A stretch of 64,000 nt of DNA from Bacteriovorax sp. (GCA_014377485.1 JACMPM010000005.1:53614-117613), one strand, 5' to 3'; shown: positions 43,647-52,923, numbered from the stretch's first letter. The notes: generated by a model not told the origin, from the sequence alone. Translations and numbers: made by a program.

Positions 43647-44573
43647 TTATACAAAACTTCTAATTTTTGCCAAAGCATTTTGACAAGCTAAACTGAAAAT
43701 CCGAAAACGTCCTTTTTCTAAACGTATGAGCATTCGATCTAGAGTTAAAGTACGTGATATGTAAAAGAATATGAAACCAACGGCAATAGGCCGCAAAAGA
43801 TACAATGCAATTTGGGAATTAGCATAATTTGAAAAATAAAGAAAAATCCCGGTCATTACCAATGAAAGTAGAAAGATTGGACGGAATAAATCTATGATTG
43901 CAGACCAGATCGCGTTTTTAGGCATTGTATTTTCACTTGAAATTTTTAATGCTTTTTCTTTGGCTAATCGTATAAGTTTTTCTTCATAATTTTTTACATA
44001 AAGTGCCTCCCCCTGTCTTCTCCAGGCTACGACGGCTAAAAAGCAAGCAGCTAACATTTTAAGGACTACTAAAATCGCCAAAATCCAAATGAGCTTTTCA
44101 GGTTTTACTCCATGATAAGGCAAAGTTTTTTGATATATATAATCGACAGCACTGAATAATTTTTCACCAAAAAAAAGATAATAGGTAATGACTGGTTGTA
44201 TGAAGGCCCATAACGACAGGAGCAACATACCAAAACAAAGACCCACTGGATTTGTGCCTAGTGATACTATTCCAATATTAAAAAGCAATCCTTGCATACT
44301 CAAGCTTAACATTGGTCCCAGCTTTTTTCCTGCAGGCGATAGGGATTTCAAGACAGCAGCAACATTTGAAATGCCATAAGTAGTCCACTGATTAGCGGGA
44401 AGATCGCGTGACTGTATAGCGGCCCTGCAAAGTAGATAGCCTTGGTTAAGTGATAGAAGGACTCCTGAGAATGGAATATGAAATGTATGTAAAAGCGAAC
44501 CAAACCCTACTTCTATAATTGATAAAGTTGATCCGTACTGACCTAAAATTTCTACTTTTTTATTTTCTTCCAT
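43647..44573 (-). CDS. Membrane protein, unknown transport-like
   Basis: 308 residues with seven to eight hydrophobic segments, including GFGSLLHTFHIPFSGVLLSL, LLFNIGIVSLGTNPVGLCFGMLLLSLWAF and LFRPIFLLSLVMTGIFLYF. A charged loop lies between (KNYEEKLIRLAKEKALKIS). The N-terminal part is similar in flavour to the S-component-like membrane proteins of the heptaprenyl synthase I type, but this is a weak impression. GAGGCGAGT before the ATG gives a good SD. First gene of the pair with the 240-residue protein. Confidence 0.5.
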   Translation of the reverse strand: MEENKKVEILGQYGSTLSIIEVGFGSLLHTFHIPFSGVLLSLNQGYLLCRAAIQSRDLPANQWTTYGISNVAAVLKSLSPAGKKLGPMLSLSMQGLLFNIGIVSLGTNPVGLCFGMLLLSLWAFIQPVITYYLFFGEKLFSAVDYIYQKTLPYHGVKPEKLIWILAILVVLKMLAACFLAVVAWRRQGEALYVKNYEEKLIRLAKEKALKISSENTMPKNAIWSAIIDLFRPIFLLSLVMTGIFLYFSNYANSQIALYLLRPIAVGFIFFYISRTLTLDRMLIRLEKGRFRIFSLACQNALAKIRSFV

Positions 44574-44696
44574 ACTCGCCTCTGCAGCTGCGGATTATAC
44601 AAATTGTTTATCTGAAATATACAAAAAATACGTAATTAGCTAAGATATTTACAAGATCCCTTTCAAACCGCTTTTTAACAAGTTAATCATATTTCT

Positions 44697-44929
44697 CATG
44701 AATGGCTTAAATTAGAAAGAGTAGACCTAGTAAAATTAATTGAAGAATCTCTCAATCTTGCAAAAAAAATTCATTGAACCTAAAATAACTAAAAAAAAGA
44801 TGTTTCTCAAAAGAAATAGGAAGTGCAAAGGGACTTGGATTAAGTGTTTCACAAGGAATCACCAAAGTTCACAACTACCGATCGCTTAGCACTAGAACTA
44901 GTTACACTTTCACCAATTCTAAAACATAA
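44697..44929 (+). pseudogene. Fragments of a histidine kinase gene
   Basis: HEWLKLERVDLVKLIEESLNLAKKIH then a stop, followed in another frame by FSKEIGSAKGLGLSVSQGITKVHNYRS...YTFTNSKT and TAA at 44927. The first piece is the linker after the dimerisation helix of a HisKA protein, the second is the G2 box (GLGLSVSQGI) of the HATPase domain. The whole catalytic middle is missing. This is a deleted and frameshifted relic. The tail overlaps the end of the TrmO gene on the other strand by 28 bases. Confidence 0.6.
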
Positions 44930-45633
44930 ATTCCTTTGTTTTCAATTCTCCATTTCACATCAAAATCTAAGCAATGAAAACCAAACTGCATTCCATCATT
45001 CTTAGAATCTTCGATCGGATAAGTGCGTTTCTGTGAAGTAGGCCTTGGATCCCATTGAAGCATTTCAAAAAGTAATTTTCCAAAACCAGGATGCCTAGTG
45101 AGAGAAACTTCTTCAATAATCAGCTCGCTCTCACTGGAGAAGTGAACAGGATAATGGGGAATGACTCCTTCTGCCCAGCCACCATTGGCTTCAAGAATGC
45201 GATCAGTATAAGGAAGATAAGGTTTGATATCTATGACAGGTGTTTCATCGAGAAAATCAACACCGCTGAGATGAATTTCAATTCCGCCTTTTGCATCCCA
45301 ATCAATTTTGTCTAACTTTACGGCCGACATTCCGATAGGGTTAGGCCGATGAGGAGAACGAGAAGCAAATACGCCAATCTTTCTTGGAGCATCTACACGT
45401 GGTGGATGAATCGTTGGCTTCCATTTCATTTCTGTGTGTTTGTGAAAAACAAATAAAACCCAAATATGCGAGAAGTCTTCAAGGTGACTTAGTGCTAATT
45501 TATATTCAGGAACATCATTCAGTTTTAAAACTGCACGGGCTTCAGTTACCATTCCAGATTGTCTGGGTACTCCAAATTTCTCTTTGAAACAGGTCGTGAT
45601 CACGCCAATAGGGGGGTAATAATTTTGAGTCAT
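44902..45633 (-). CDS. trmO: tRNA (N6-threonylcarbamoyladenosine-37)-N6-methyltransferase TrmO
   Basis: 243 residues with the TsaA/TrmO beta barrel. Characteristic segments are PIGVITTCFKEKFGVPRQSG at the N-terminus, LEDFSHIWVLFVFHKH, and the SAM-binding stretch GVFASRSPHRPNPIGMSAVKL. It transfers a methyl group from SAM onto t6A37 of tRNA-Thr. The C-terminal region (GFGKLLFEMLQWDPRPTSQ) is the longer form found in E. coli YaeB. Cytoplasmic. Monocistronic; it points towards the histidine kinase relic. Confidence 0.9.
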   Translation of the reverse strand: MTQNYYPPIGVITTCFKEKFGVPRQSGMVTEARAVLKLNDVPEYKLALSHLEDFSHIWVLFVFHKHTEMKWKPTIHPPRVDAPRKIGVFASRSPHRPNPIGMSAVKLDKIDWDAKGGIEIHLSGVDFLDETPVIDIKPYLPYTDRILEANGGWAEGVIPHYPVHFSSESELIIEEVSLTRHPGFGKLLFEMLQWDPRPTSQKRTYPIEDSKNDGMQFGFHCLDFDVKWRIENKGIYVLELVKV

Positions 45634-45670
45634 ATGAATATTGTTTTAACATTAAATTTAGACAACAAAA

Positions 45671-45690
45671 AGCCGAATCGAAATTCGGCT
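45671..45690 (-). terminator. Terminator of the L,D-transpeptidase gene
   Basis: AGCCGAAT and ATTCGGCT form an 8-bp stem. Read on the minus strand the loop is the stable TTCG tetraloop and a TTTTTGTT tract follows, as expected for termination of the gene at 45705-46328. Confidence 0.88.
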
Positions 45691-45704
45691 CAGAGTTTAC
45701 TAAT

Positions 45705-46328
45705 TTAGTTAACAGTCACCCACACATTACGAACTCCGTTTCTTCGGACAAACTCATTGAACATTTGTCCATTATCAGGATGGACACGTATACAACCGTG
45801 ACTGGCCGGCGTACCAAGCTGACTCCAACTCCCTCTAGTCGTACCATGTATGGCATAACCGCCATCGATAAAGACCGCGAACGGCATGTTTCCTAGCCCA
45901 TTATAATCGCCTTCTGGATATTTAGGAGATGTGTGTTTGTCATAGATTCTGCCATCTGGATGTGTATCCATATATGGTGTCTCAAAACCTAAGCGACCAG
46001 TTGATGTTTTCCAGGTATAGGTCAACACTCCGTCCATATATAAATATAGTCTTTGAGCATTTATATCTACATCTGCCCAAATCTTGCACGAGTTCCTGAA
46101 GCAACCTTGCATGATATCTTCGAGAGGACCTACTTTAAGATGAGCTGATTTGCCAGTGACACTTTCATAGTCCATATCGACTTGATGTAAAATTTTTTCA
46201 ATGTTTGGAGACCTGGGATCAAGAGTATCGAAAAAATTAGTTTTGGCTGCAAATGCGTTGGTATTAATTACTGTAATGGCCAATGAAAGTATCAAGGCCA
46301 GTTTTTTTTTGCGACTTGGTAGCAACAT
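45705..46328 (-). CDS. Exported L,D-transpeptidase (YkuD)
   Basis: 207 residues from Met 46328 (GGGAGG upstream), giving a basic signal peptide (LLPSRKKKLALILSLAITVI) cleaved near AFA. The YkuD catalytic domain has IHGTTRGSWSQLGTPASHGCIRV, with the nucleophile Cys and the two His. These enzymes form 3-3 crosslinks in peptidoglycan or attach proteins to it; in Bdellovibrio exported L,D-transpeptidases also edit the prey wall. Which applies here is open. The longer upstream start is rejected for lack of SD. Confidence 0.92.
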   Translation of the reverse strand: MLLPSRKKKLALILSLAITVINTNAFAAKTNFFDTLDPRSPNIEKILHQVDMDYESVTGKSAHLKVGPLEDIMQGCFRNSCKIWADVDINAQRLYLYMDGVLTYTWKTSTGRLGFETPYMDTHPDGRIYDKHTSPKYPEGDYNGLGNMPFAVFIDGGYAIHGTTRGSWSQLGTPASHGCIRVHPDNGQMFNEFVRRNGVRNVWVTVN

Positions 46329-46551
46329 TACGTCCTCCCTTATCTTGATGAATTGAATAATCATTTAAACAAAGATCTAGAAATTACGAATTGATCTCCG
46401 TCTTCCGTTCCTTCTTATTTCAAAGCAGAGATGATGCCAAGTTTAGCTATTTCTAAATGATTGATTTGGTGGAAGATTTTTTATGATAATTATTCTATGA
46501 GACTCATATATTTGGAGGGCCGAGAAAAAAGCCCCCCTCGTTTACATAAAA

Positions 46552-47394
46552 TTATGGCTGATGAATAGTATTATTGTCTAAGTTAACCGCAGTCTGAGCA
46601 AAAATTCGCCCATTCATAGTGGCTAAATTTCCGAATACGACAGCAGTTTTACACAACATAATCCCCTCAAAGTGAGACGTTGTTCCTATAGTCACTGCAC
46701 CCGCAACTTGCCAATAAATATTTTCAGGCAAAGCACCACCTGCGAGAGTTATATTTACAGCTGAAGCCATAGTTAAATTACCTGCAACCTGAAAAATCCA
46801 AACATCAGTCGCACTTCCCGTAATAGTAACATCAGTTGAGATGTTTACGTTATTAGTCCATTTATAAAGGCCTGGCACAAGATTAAGTCCCCCTAAATTT
46901 CCCGTTGAAAGTTCATTAAAGTCAGGTGGATTCCTTCCTGCCGCATTTGTGTATGCAGTTTCTACTGTTCCTATTGCCGTAGTTAAATTCGTTGGCGTCG
47001 GTACTGCTGAATTTGCAGAATAAACCTTTCCTACTACTGAACTTGAAGTAGAGAACACATTCGTTGCATCAGCAACAAGTGAGAAACCGGTTATATAAGA
47101 TTCAGCCGCGGGGCTTACACCAATATCGCCTGTAATGACGGATCCTGTGACATTTGATATTCCAGTTTTTGCCAAGATAACATAACTACCGGCAGATCCC
47201 ATATCACCAGGTATATTGGTCGAGCCAGTTTTTGAAAGGCTGACAGCTGCAGGACCAGCACCAAAGGGATTTCGTGGATTAAAAACTAAGCTGCCGTTGC
47301 TGTCAGTGCCACATCCAATTAATGCCACTAAAGAAAAAGTTAAAGCAGTAGATGCAATTGTTGAAAAACGAGAAGATATAATTTTGTTATTCAT
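46552..47394 (-). CDS. Ice-binding-protein-like lipoprotein (DUF3494)
   Basis: 280 residues from Met 47394 (AAGGA upstream). The N-terminus has a lipoprotein signal, LTFSLVALIGC, with lipobox. The rest is a DUF3494 domain, the right-handed beta-helix of bacterial and fungal ice-binding proteins, recognisable by SYVILAKTGISNVTGSVITGDIGVSPAA, DVWIFQVAGNLTMASAVNITLAGGA and GTTSHFEGIMLCKTAVVFGNLATMNGRIFAQTAVNLD. Binding to ice is inferred; many members are cell-surface adhesins. A direct repeat upstream (47516-47556) may be a control element. Confidence 0.9.
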   Translation of the reverse strand: MNNKIISSRFSTIASTALTFSLVALIGCGTDSNGSLVFNPRNPFGAGPAAVSLSKTGSTNIPGDMGSAGSYVILAKTGISNVTGSVITGDIGVSPAAESYITGFSLVADATNVFSTSSSVVGKVYSANSAVPTPTNLTTAIGTVETAYTNAAGRNPPDFNELSTGNLGGLNLVPGLYKWTNNVNISTDVTITGSATDVWIFQVAGNLTMASAVNITLAGGALPENIYWQVAGAVTIGTTSHFEGIMLCKTAVVFGNLATMNGRIFAQTAVNLDNNTIHQP

Positions 47395-47515
47395 AGGATC
47401 CTTAGTTAAATTTAAGTTAGAAATTTTCACACTTATCCATCATCGGCTAAATTGCTTCATTAAACTTTTAAGCCATGTGACTCTTTTGTGATTTAATCTA
47501 CACAATCGAAAAACT

Positions 47516-47556
47516 AATGTATTTCATTGGTGATACAATAAAATGTATTGGTGATA
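47516..47556. repeat. Direct repeat upstream of the ice-binding lipoprotein
   Basis: AATGTATTTCATTGGTGATA (47516-47535) is followed by AATGTATTGGTGATA (47542-47556), the second lacking five bases of the first. They lie about 120-160 bases before the ice-binding gene's start, in a non-coding stretch, and could be regulator half sites. No other gene overlaps. Confidence 0.4.
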
Positions 47557-48029
47557 ATTAAATTGTTTAAATAGGCAATACGAAATAAAACGCGCACGTA
47601 ATCACTAAATTAATATCATGACGCTTTCAAGAGCATTACTTAAGTTGTTCTTAATAATTATTTTATAACGAATCTCTTGAGTGCCATAAGTCTCATTGGA
47701 AAAATAAAATGAATAAATTAATCGCAATCGCTGCAACATTGACCGTGCTAACAGTAGAAAATAGACAACTTCCCGAGGTACTTTAAAAAATCCATGTGGT
47801 CACACTTAAAAGTTTTCTTCGTTATGGCCGAATGACCTACTACGGCTCCCTCCCCATATTATGAGAAAAGATTAAAAGATGGACAAAATTGATAAATACC
47901 AAAAATTTTCTGGTCAAAAGTAATTATGTCCAACAATTTCTCCTTACCTAGTTTTAAACATTGATTGTCCCTTATACGTGAGGCAAATATTTGATATCAA
48001 AATTTTTTGATTAAATCTTTGGAGACATT
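47557..48029. other. 473-base gap with a short leader-like frame
   Basis: Only one short frame stands out, 47709-47786 (+): MNKLIAIAATLTVLTVENRQ..., 25 codons, an apparent signal-peptide start that ends at once. It could be the remains of an exported small protein whose body is lost. The rest (47790-48020) shows no gene, hairpin or repeat that I can support. Confidence 0.4.
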
Positions 48030-48251
48030 ATGTTTAAAACTTTATTAATGACTGCTTTAATTCTGGGATCAACACTTTCTTTTGCTGGTGAAGTAGAAGT
48101 TGATACTACTGGAACTGTTCTTGATTCAAGTGAAGTTCAAGCTGTTACTTGTCCAATGGGATCTGAAGCAGTAGCAGCTTATGTTTGGAGCTCAGAACTA
48201 CATAAGTTTGTTAGAGTTGGTGATATTTGCCGTAGAACTGGCGGTAGATAG
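48030..48251 (+). CDS. Small exported two-Cys protein
   Basis: 73 residues with a signal peptide (MFKTLLMTALILGSTLSFA). The mature part, about 54 residues, has two Cys that probably pair (VTCPMGSEAV... and GDICRRTGGR) with aromatic residues between them (AYVWSSELHKFVRV). GGAG precedes the ATG and a strong terminator follows. No known family. Confidence 0.7.
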   Translation: MFKTLLMTALILGSTLSFAGEVEVDTTGTVLDSSEVQAVTCPMGSEAVAAYVWSSELHKFVRVGDICRRTGGR

Positions 48252-48258
48252 TCCATTA

Positions 48259-48290
48259 CAAAGGCAAAGATTGAAAAAACTTTGCCTTTG
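48259..48290 (+). terminator. Rho-independent terminator
   Basis: CAAAGGCAAAG (48259-48269) and CTTTGCCTTTG (48280-48290) form an 11-bp perfect stem. It ends the small exported protein gene. Confidence 0.85.
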
Positions 48291-48360
48291 TGTTCTTTAG
48301 GTATGAAAAAAATACAAAACAATTAGTTAAAATATTTAACTATGATAAATAATAATCATT

Positions 48361-49164
48361 ATGTATAAAGAGCCTCAAGAAACCGAAGCGGTTGAAGCAA
48401 AGATCAAAATTCCATTAGAAGGCGAAATTCTTTTTGCTATCAATAAACTCATCTCAACTTTTATAGATAAAAAAAAAGGTCTTCGAATACTCTCTAAGCA
48501 AATGGGAGTTAGTGAAAAAACCTTAACTCGTATTATTAACCAAACAAGTAAGCCCAATTATCAGACAATATTTAAAATATACCGTGTTTATTTTAATGAA
48601 TACAATGATGCGAAAGTTCTTAAGTTGGTTCCAACTATAGTTAAAGATTTTCTCTTAAAGCGCAATCCACAAGAATTATTAACTAACCAAAACTATAACT
48701 TAGATTCAGATATCCTATTGCAAAGTAACTCTGTGATAGCTGAAATATATATTATTGCTTCAACTGGTCCAGTCACTCTAGATGAGATCTTGTATCGTTT
48801 TGGAGTAAATGGTGTTGAATTAGTTTCAAAAATGATTGAAAAAAAATTGTTAAGTGAAATACATAAAAATGTCTTTATCTTAGGAAAAAACCAGCCAACT
48901 TTTGATGGAAACACCATCGTTTCTGTTGGACAATCGTTGATTTCATCACACGCAAAGCCTTCGAGTGGAGAGAGTTTAGGCAATAATTTCATTTCCTTTT
49001 ATGCCGAAGGTTTAAGCGAAAGTGCCTATAACGAATGGCTTGCAATTGATAGAAAAGCTTTTGAACAAAAATACGAACTGACCAGAAATTCAAAAAACTT
49101 AGGAAGTATTAGAGCTTTTACTTTTATGATTTCTGAAACTATCCAGACAAAAGAGCTACATTAG
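48361..49164 (+). CDS. TIGR02147-like transcription regulator
   Basis: 267 residues. Residues 35-80 form a helix-turn-helix (KKGLRILSKQMGVSEKTLTRIINQTSKPN). Residues 110-260 look like the conserved body of the TIGR02147 family (LPTIVKDFLLKRNPQEL..., RFGVNGVELVSKMIEKKLL as a second winged-helix-like segment). That family is abundant in Bdellovibrio and Fibrobacter, with no experimentally defined role that I know. It is followed at seven bases by an exported protein gene, an arrangement suggesting a regulator/exported-protein pair. No clear SD for ATG 48361. Confidence 0.65.
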   Translation: MYKEPQETEAVEAKIKIPLEGEILFAINKLISTFIDKKKGLRILSKQMGVSEKTLTRIINQTSKPNYQTIFKIYRVYFNEYNDAKVLKLVPTIVKDFLLKRNPQELLTNQNYNLDSDILLQSNSVIAEIYIIASTGPVTLDEILYRFGVNGVELVSKMIEKKLLSEIHKNVFILGKNQPTFDGNTIVSVGQSLISSHAKPSSGESLGNNFISFYAEGLSESAYNEWLAIDRKAFEQKYELTRNSKNLGSIRAFTFMISETIQTKELH

Positions 49165-49171
49165 GAAATCT

Positions 49172-49654
49172 ATGAAAATTGTTATTATATTAAGTCTGGT
49201 TATATTTTCTTTTAATGCTATTTCCGGTGTCGGCGGAAGCACTGGTGGAGACAAAACCTTAAAAGAAACACATAATTTTGATTTTTACTTTCACTCACTC
49301 AATTACACAATGAATCTCCCTATTGTTGAATTTCATTTAGAAGATTCTCCGAGAGTGCTTTTGCCAGTAAATGAAGTATGTGTAAGAAACAATGATCACT
49401 TTGAATCTATTAACGAGATTGAAATTACTAAATATGATCAGAATAAATTACCCGTAACTAGTGAGAAAAAAATAATCCTTAGAGATCTTTACACTACTGA
49501 GGAAACAGTTATAAGACATTTATTCAAAGAAAATGAAGTCATTCTAAATCAAGTTGATATTCCTTTGAACTACATAATTAAAGTTTTTCAATCAGCGCAT
49601 AACTCAGATAGAATAATTCAATTTTTGAAATATTCTATTAAGGAATGTGAGTAG
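49172..49654 (+). CDS. Exported protein paired with the TIGR02147-like regulator
   Basis: 160 residues with a signal peptide (MKIVIILSLVIFSFNAIS). The mature part starts GVGGSTGGDKTL and has two Cys (NEVCVRNND, SIKECE at the C-terminus). It looks like a small beta-rich domain. AGGAAA lies three bases before the ATG. Tight spacing to the regulator (7 bases) implies co-transcription. Function unknown. Confidence 0.68.
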   Translation: MKIVIILSLVIFSFNAISGVGGSTGGDKTLKETHNFDFYFHSLNYTMNLPIVEFHLEDSPRVLLPVNEVCVRNNDHFESINEIEITKYDQNKLPVTSEKKIILRDLYTTEETVIRHLFKENEVILNQVDIPLNYIIKVFQSAHNSDRIIQFLKYSIKECE

Positions 49655-50045
49655 TAAAATTTAAAAAAACTTTTACCAGTTAGATAAATTCTTCTTTTTG
49701 ACATTTGTTCAATAAGGCACGTATTGCCTTTGAAACCTTTTTTAGAAATAACAAATACCAAAGGTGATGTATAATATTACCTGGAATAAAAATTTTTTAA
49801 TATTAATTACTTAATAACGACAACCAGCTTTTTCACGTCTTTTCTGTTTTTATTTTTCTTCATTTGATTTCATTGTTTTTCATCCTTTGACCGCTACGGC
49901 GGACATAAGCAATGCACTTATTCCAATTGGTGTTGTTGAATGCCAAGTTGAAACAAATATTTTATGAGCAAGTCCATTTTTAATTCGTTCTATTTGCTTC
50001 TTATATAGTTTTAAATACTGAAAGTGGTTGCGCTTTTTCGTGTCA
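49655..50045. other. 391-base gap, possible gene relic on minus strand
   Basis: On the minus strand a frame without a start reads RNHFQYLKLYKKQIERIKNG then LAHKIFVSTWHSTTPIGI... and ends at a TGA near 49884, beyond the P-type ATPase stop. It has the flavour of a real protein end but no family is evident. Nothing else in the gap could be supported. Confidence 0.3.
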
Positions 50046-52730
50046 TTAAATTTTAGAAGCGACTTTTTTTCTCATTAACCATTTCCTGATTTCCTCAAGG
50101 AGCAGAAGACTAGAAGCAGTCCCTATGGCAAAAGACCATTCAGAGAGTCCCAACGGTACTGTCCCAAAAAGTTTTTGCAGCGGCGACCAATGCACTACAA
50201 GAACTTGAAGAGAGACAACAACAACTAAAGCAGTCCAAAGACGATAATTTGTAAACAATTGTGGTCCAAATGCAGAGTGCCCTTCGGATCTTGCATTTAA
50301 GGCATTGAAGAACTGAAACAAGACAAAGGTAGTAAAAGACAACGTAGTTGCTTGCTGGAGATTTCCATTGAGTAATTTAATGTGAAGTAGAAAAAGTGTT
50401 CCCGCTGCCATTATTGCGCCATAAAACAGCAAAGATCTCAAGCGTTGCCAGGAAAGAATCTGCATTCCTAAAGGACGTGGAGGTCTGGCCATTATCTCTT
50501 CTTCGGCAGCGTCCATGCCTAAGGCAATGGCCGGAGGTCCATCCATAATCATTGCAACCCAAAGCACCTGTATGGGTTGAAGTGGAGAAGGAAGCCCTAA
50601 AATAGGTGCAAAAAAGATGGTTAGCAGGGCCCCGATACTTGTCGAGAGCTGAAAGCGCATAAATTTAACGATATTGTCATAGATTGTTCGCCCTTCGTGA
50701 ACTGCTTGAACAATTGTGGCAAAATTGTCGTCAGTTAAAACCATGGTGGCCGCTTCCTTGGCAACTTCTGTTCCAGAGCCCATCGCGATTCCAATATCTG
50801 CGGCCCTAAGAGCAGGAGCATCGTTTACTCCATCACCGGTCATTGCAACCACTTTACCATTACTCTTAAGTGCCTGCACTATACGAAGTTTGTGTTCCGG
50901 AGCGACACGGGCAAAAATGGAAATTTGTGAGATTCTTTTTGATAAGTCTTCGTCGTCAATTTGAACAAGGTCAGCGCCGGTAATAGCCTCACCTTCAAGT
51001 CCTAAATCACGGGCAATAGCGATTGCAGTTTCGAGGTGATCACCTGTAATCATTTTAACTTCAATACCAGCATGCTTGCAACGCTCTATGGCCGCTTTAG
51101 CTTCTGCTCGCAGTGGATCTATCAATCCAATAAGACCTATAAAAGTCAGTTGGTCGATCTCTAAAAGTAGATCGCCTGATAATGAAAATTCAGATGATCT
51201 TTTTGTCTTAGAGGCTACGGCCAACACTCTCATTCCACGACGTGCAAAGTTAGCAATCTTTTGCTTAACTTCTTCGATCATTTTATCGTTTAGAGAAATA
51301 CATCCTTCAGCCGTGAGTATTTGGTCGCAATGGTTAAGTATGATATCAGGGGCTCCTTTTACGAGGACATCTATGACATTTCCATCTATTGATGAATGGA
51401 AAGTGGCCATAAACTTTCGGTGCGATTCAAATGGAATTTCTGCTATTCGCGGGCGGGTTTGACGAAGTTTAACAGGATTAAATCCAAGATCCATCGCAAG
51501 CTTAATCAAAGCGACTTCAGTTGGATCTCCAACAAACTTTCCATTATTCATCTGAGCATCATTACAGAGTCCAAGAGGTTCTCTGAGAGCAGCAAATAGA
51601 ATATTTTTTTCTGATGTTGCGTCACGAGCATCATAAGTTTGAGGGCGTATCCAAAATGCTTCAGCTGTCATCTGGTTGAGTGTTAGGGTGCCGGTCTTAT
51701 CAGTACAAATTACATTTGTAGAGCCTAGAGTTTCAACACCGGCCAAGCGTTTTACCACCGCACGCTTTTTGGCCATGCGATATAGACCAAGCGCCAAAGT
51801 TACCGTCACAACAGCTGGAAGCCCTTCCGGCATCGAGGCCACGGCAAGCGAGATGGATTCCATAGCTATCTGGTTTAATGAGTCACCTCTAAAGTATTCA
51901 AAGACTCCAATGACTGCAACAACGCTGACTGCAAATGCAGCTAGTCGCTTACCGAGTTGATCGAGTTGCTTTTGCAAGGGAGTTGGAGGAAGTTCAATCG
52001 AACCAATCATTTCGGCCATTTTTCCAATCTCAGTATTTGCACCGGTTCCGGTGACCAATAATTCGCCTCGACCTCTTGTGACTACTGTATTCATGAAGGC
52101 CATATTCACTTGGTCGCTTATAGGAGCATTGGAATCAAGTTGGACGTCTTGCCTTTTAATAGTTGGAAGCGATTCTCCGGTGAGTACGGATTCATCAACC
52201 TCAAGGGATTGTGAAAGAAGCAACCTACCATCAGCTGGAATGCGGCTTCCGGCATCAAGTAAAATAATATCACCAGGTACAATATCTTCTGCAGCAACCT
52301 CAAATGTTTTTCCGTCACGGCGTACATTGGTTCTACGAGGGATCATTGCTTTAAGCGCCGCTAGAGTTTTTTCTGCTTTATATTCTTGAACAAAACCCAG
52401 GATAGTATTAAATGTCACAACAGCTGCAATCATTATCGCATCTTTAAGTGTTCCAATAGACCAAGCAGCGATGGCAGCGATTCCCAAAAGTAAATTTAAG
52501 AATCCTCTGAGTTGATCAAACACCACGCGAAAAACTGATCGAGGAGGGCGCTCTGTTAATTGATTGGGCCCGAACTGGGCCAGACGAGAATTTACTTCCT
52601 CTCCAGTCAAACCCAATTCTCGAGAATTAAATTGGATTAGACAATTCTCAACAGGCATTGCCCAAGAGGTGAAAAAAGTTTTCTTAGAAGTGGATGTCGA
52701 GGAGTCTTCTTTATTTGAAGTCGGTGCCAT
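50046..52730 (-). CDS. P-type ATPase, Ca2+-type (SERCA-like)
   Basis: 894 residues. The N-terminal cation-ATPase domain is followed by membrane helices and the actuator TGES motif (VLTGESLPT). The helix-4 ion-binding motif is VASMPEGLPAVV, the phosphorylation site ICTDKTGTLTLNQMT, and the nucleotide-binding domain has VKGAPD. Conserved hinge residues are TGDGVNDAPALRAADIGIAMG. The C-terminal helices include LQVLVVHWSPLQKL. PEGLP and the overall order match Ca2+ (PMCA/SERCA) or Mn2+ P2 pumps of bacteria; Ca2+ export is the likely role. AAAGGA precedes the ATG. Confidence 0.93.
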   Translation of the reverse strand: MAPTSNKEDSSTSTSKKTFFTSWAMPVENCLIQFNSRELGLTGEEVNSRLAQFGPNQLTERPPRSVFRVVFDQLRGFLNLLLGIAAIAAWSIGTLKDAIMIAAVVTFNTILGFVQEYKAEKTLAALKAMIPRRTNVRRDGKTFEVAAEDIVPGDIILLDAGSRIPADGRLLLSQSLEVDESVLTGESLPTIKRQDVQLDSNAPISDQVNMAFMNTVVTRGRGELLVTGTGANTEIGKMAEMIGSIELPPTPLQKQLDQLGKRLAAFAVSVVAVIGVFEYFRGDSLNQIAMESISLAVASMPEGLPAVVTVTLALGLYRMAKKRAVVKRLAGVETLGSTNVICTDKTGTLTLNQMTAEAFWIRPQTYDARDATSEKNILFAALREPLGLCNDAQMNNGKFVGDPTEVALIKLAMDLGFNPVKLRQTRPRIAEIPFESHRKFMATFHSSIDGNVIDVLVKGAPDIILNHCDQILTAEGCISLNDKMIEEVKQKIANFARRGMRVLAVASKTKRSSEFSLSGDLLLEIDQLTFIGLIGLIDPLRAEAKAAIERCKHAGIEVKMITGDHLETAIAIARDLGLEGEAITGADLVQIDDEDLSKRISQISIFARVAPEHKLRIVQALKSNGKVVAMTGDGVNDAPALRAADIGIAMGSGTEVAKEAATMVLTDDNFATIVQAVHEGRTIYDNIVKFMRFQLSTSIGALLTIFFAPILGLPSPLQPIQVLWVAMIMDGPPAIALGMDAAEEEIMARPPRPLGMQILSWQRLRSLLFYGAIMAAGTLFLLHIKLLNGNLQQATTLSFTTFVLFQFFNALNARSEGHSAFGPQLFTNYRLWTALVVVVSLQVLVVHWSPLQKLFGTVPLGLSEWSFAIGTASSLLLLEEIRKWLMRKKVASKI

Positions 52731-52923
52731 TCTAAAATCCTTTTATTATTGAAATTAAAGACTCAGAGTTTTTCGAGCAAGAACCCAAAGCACTTAGAAT
52801 ATAGATCACAGAAGCTAAACAAACAAACTCTATTATTACTTGCTGTTTAAAATTTGTTAATGTATTTGCTTATACGATCAGGGTTATGGATATAAATAGT
52901 TCGTTGTTATAGAAGACAAAAAA

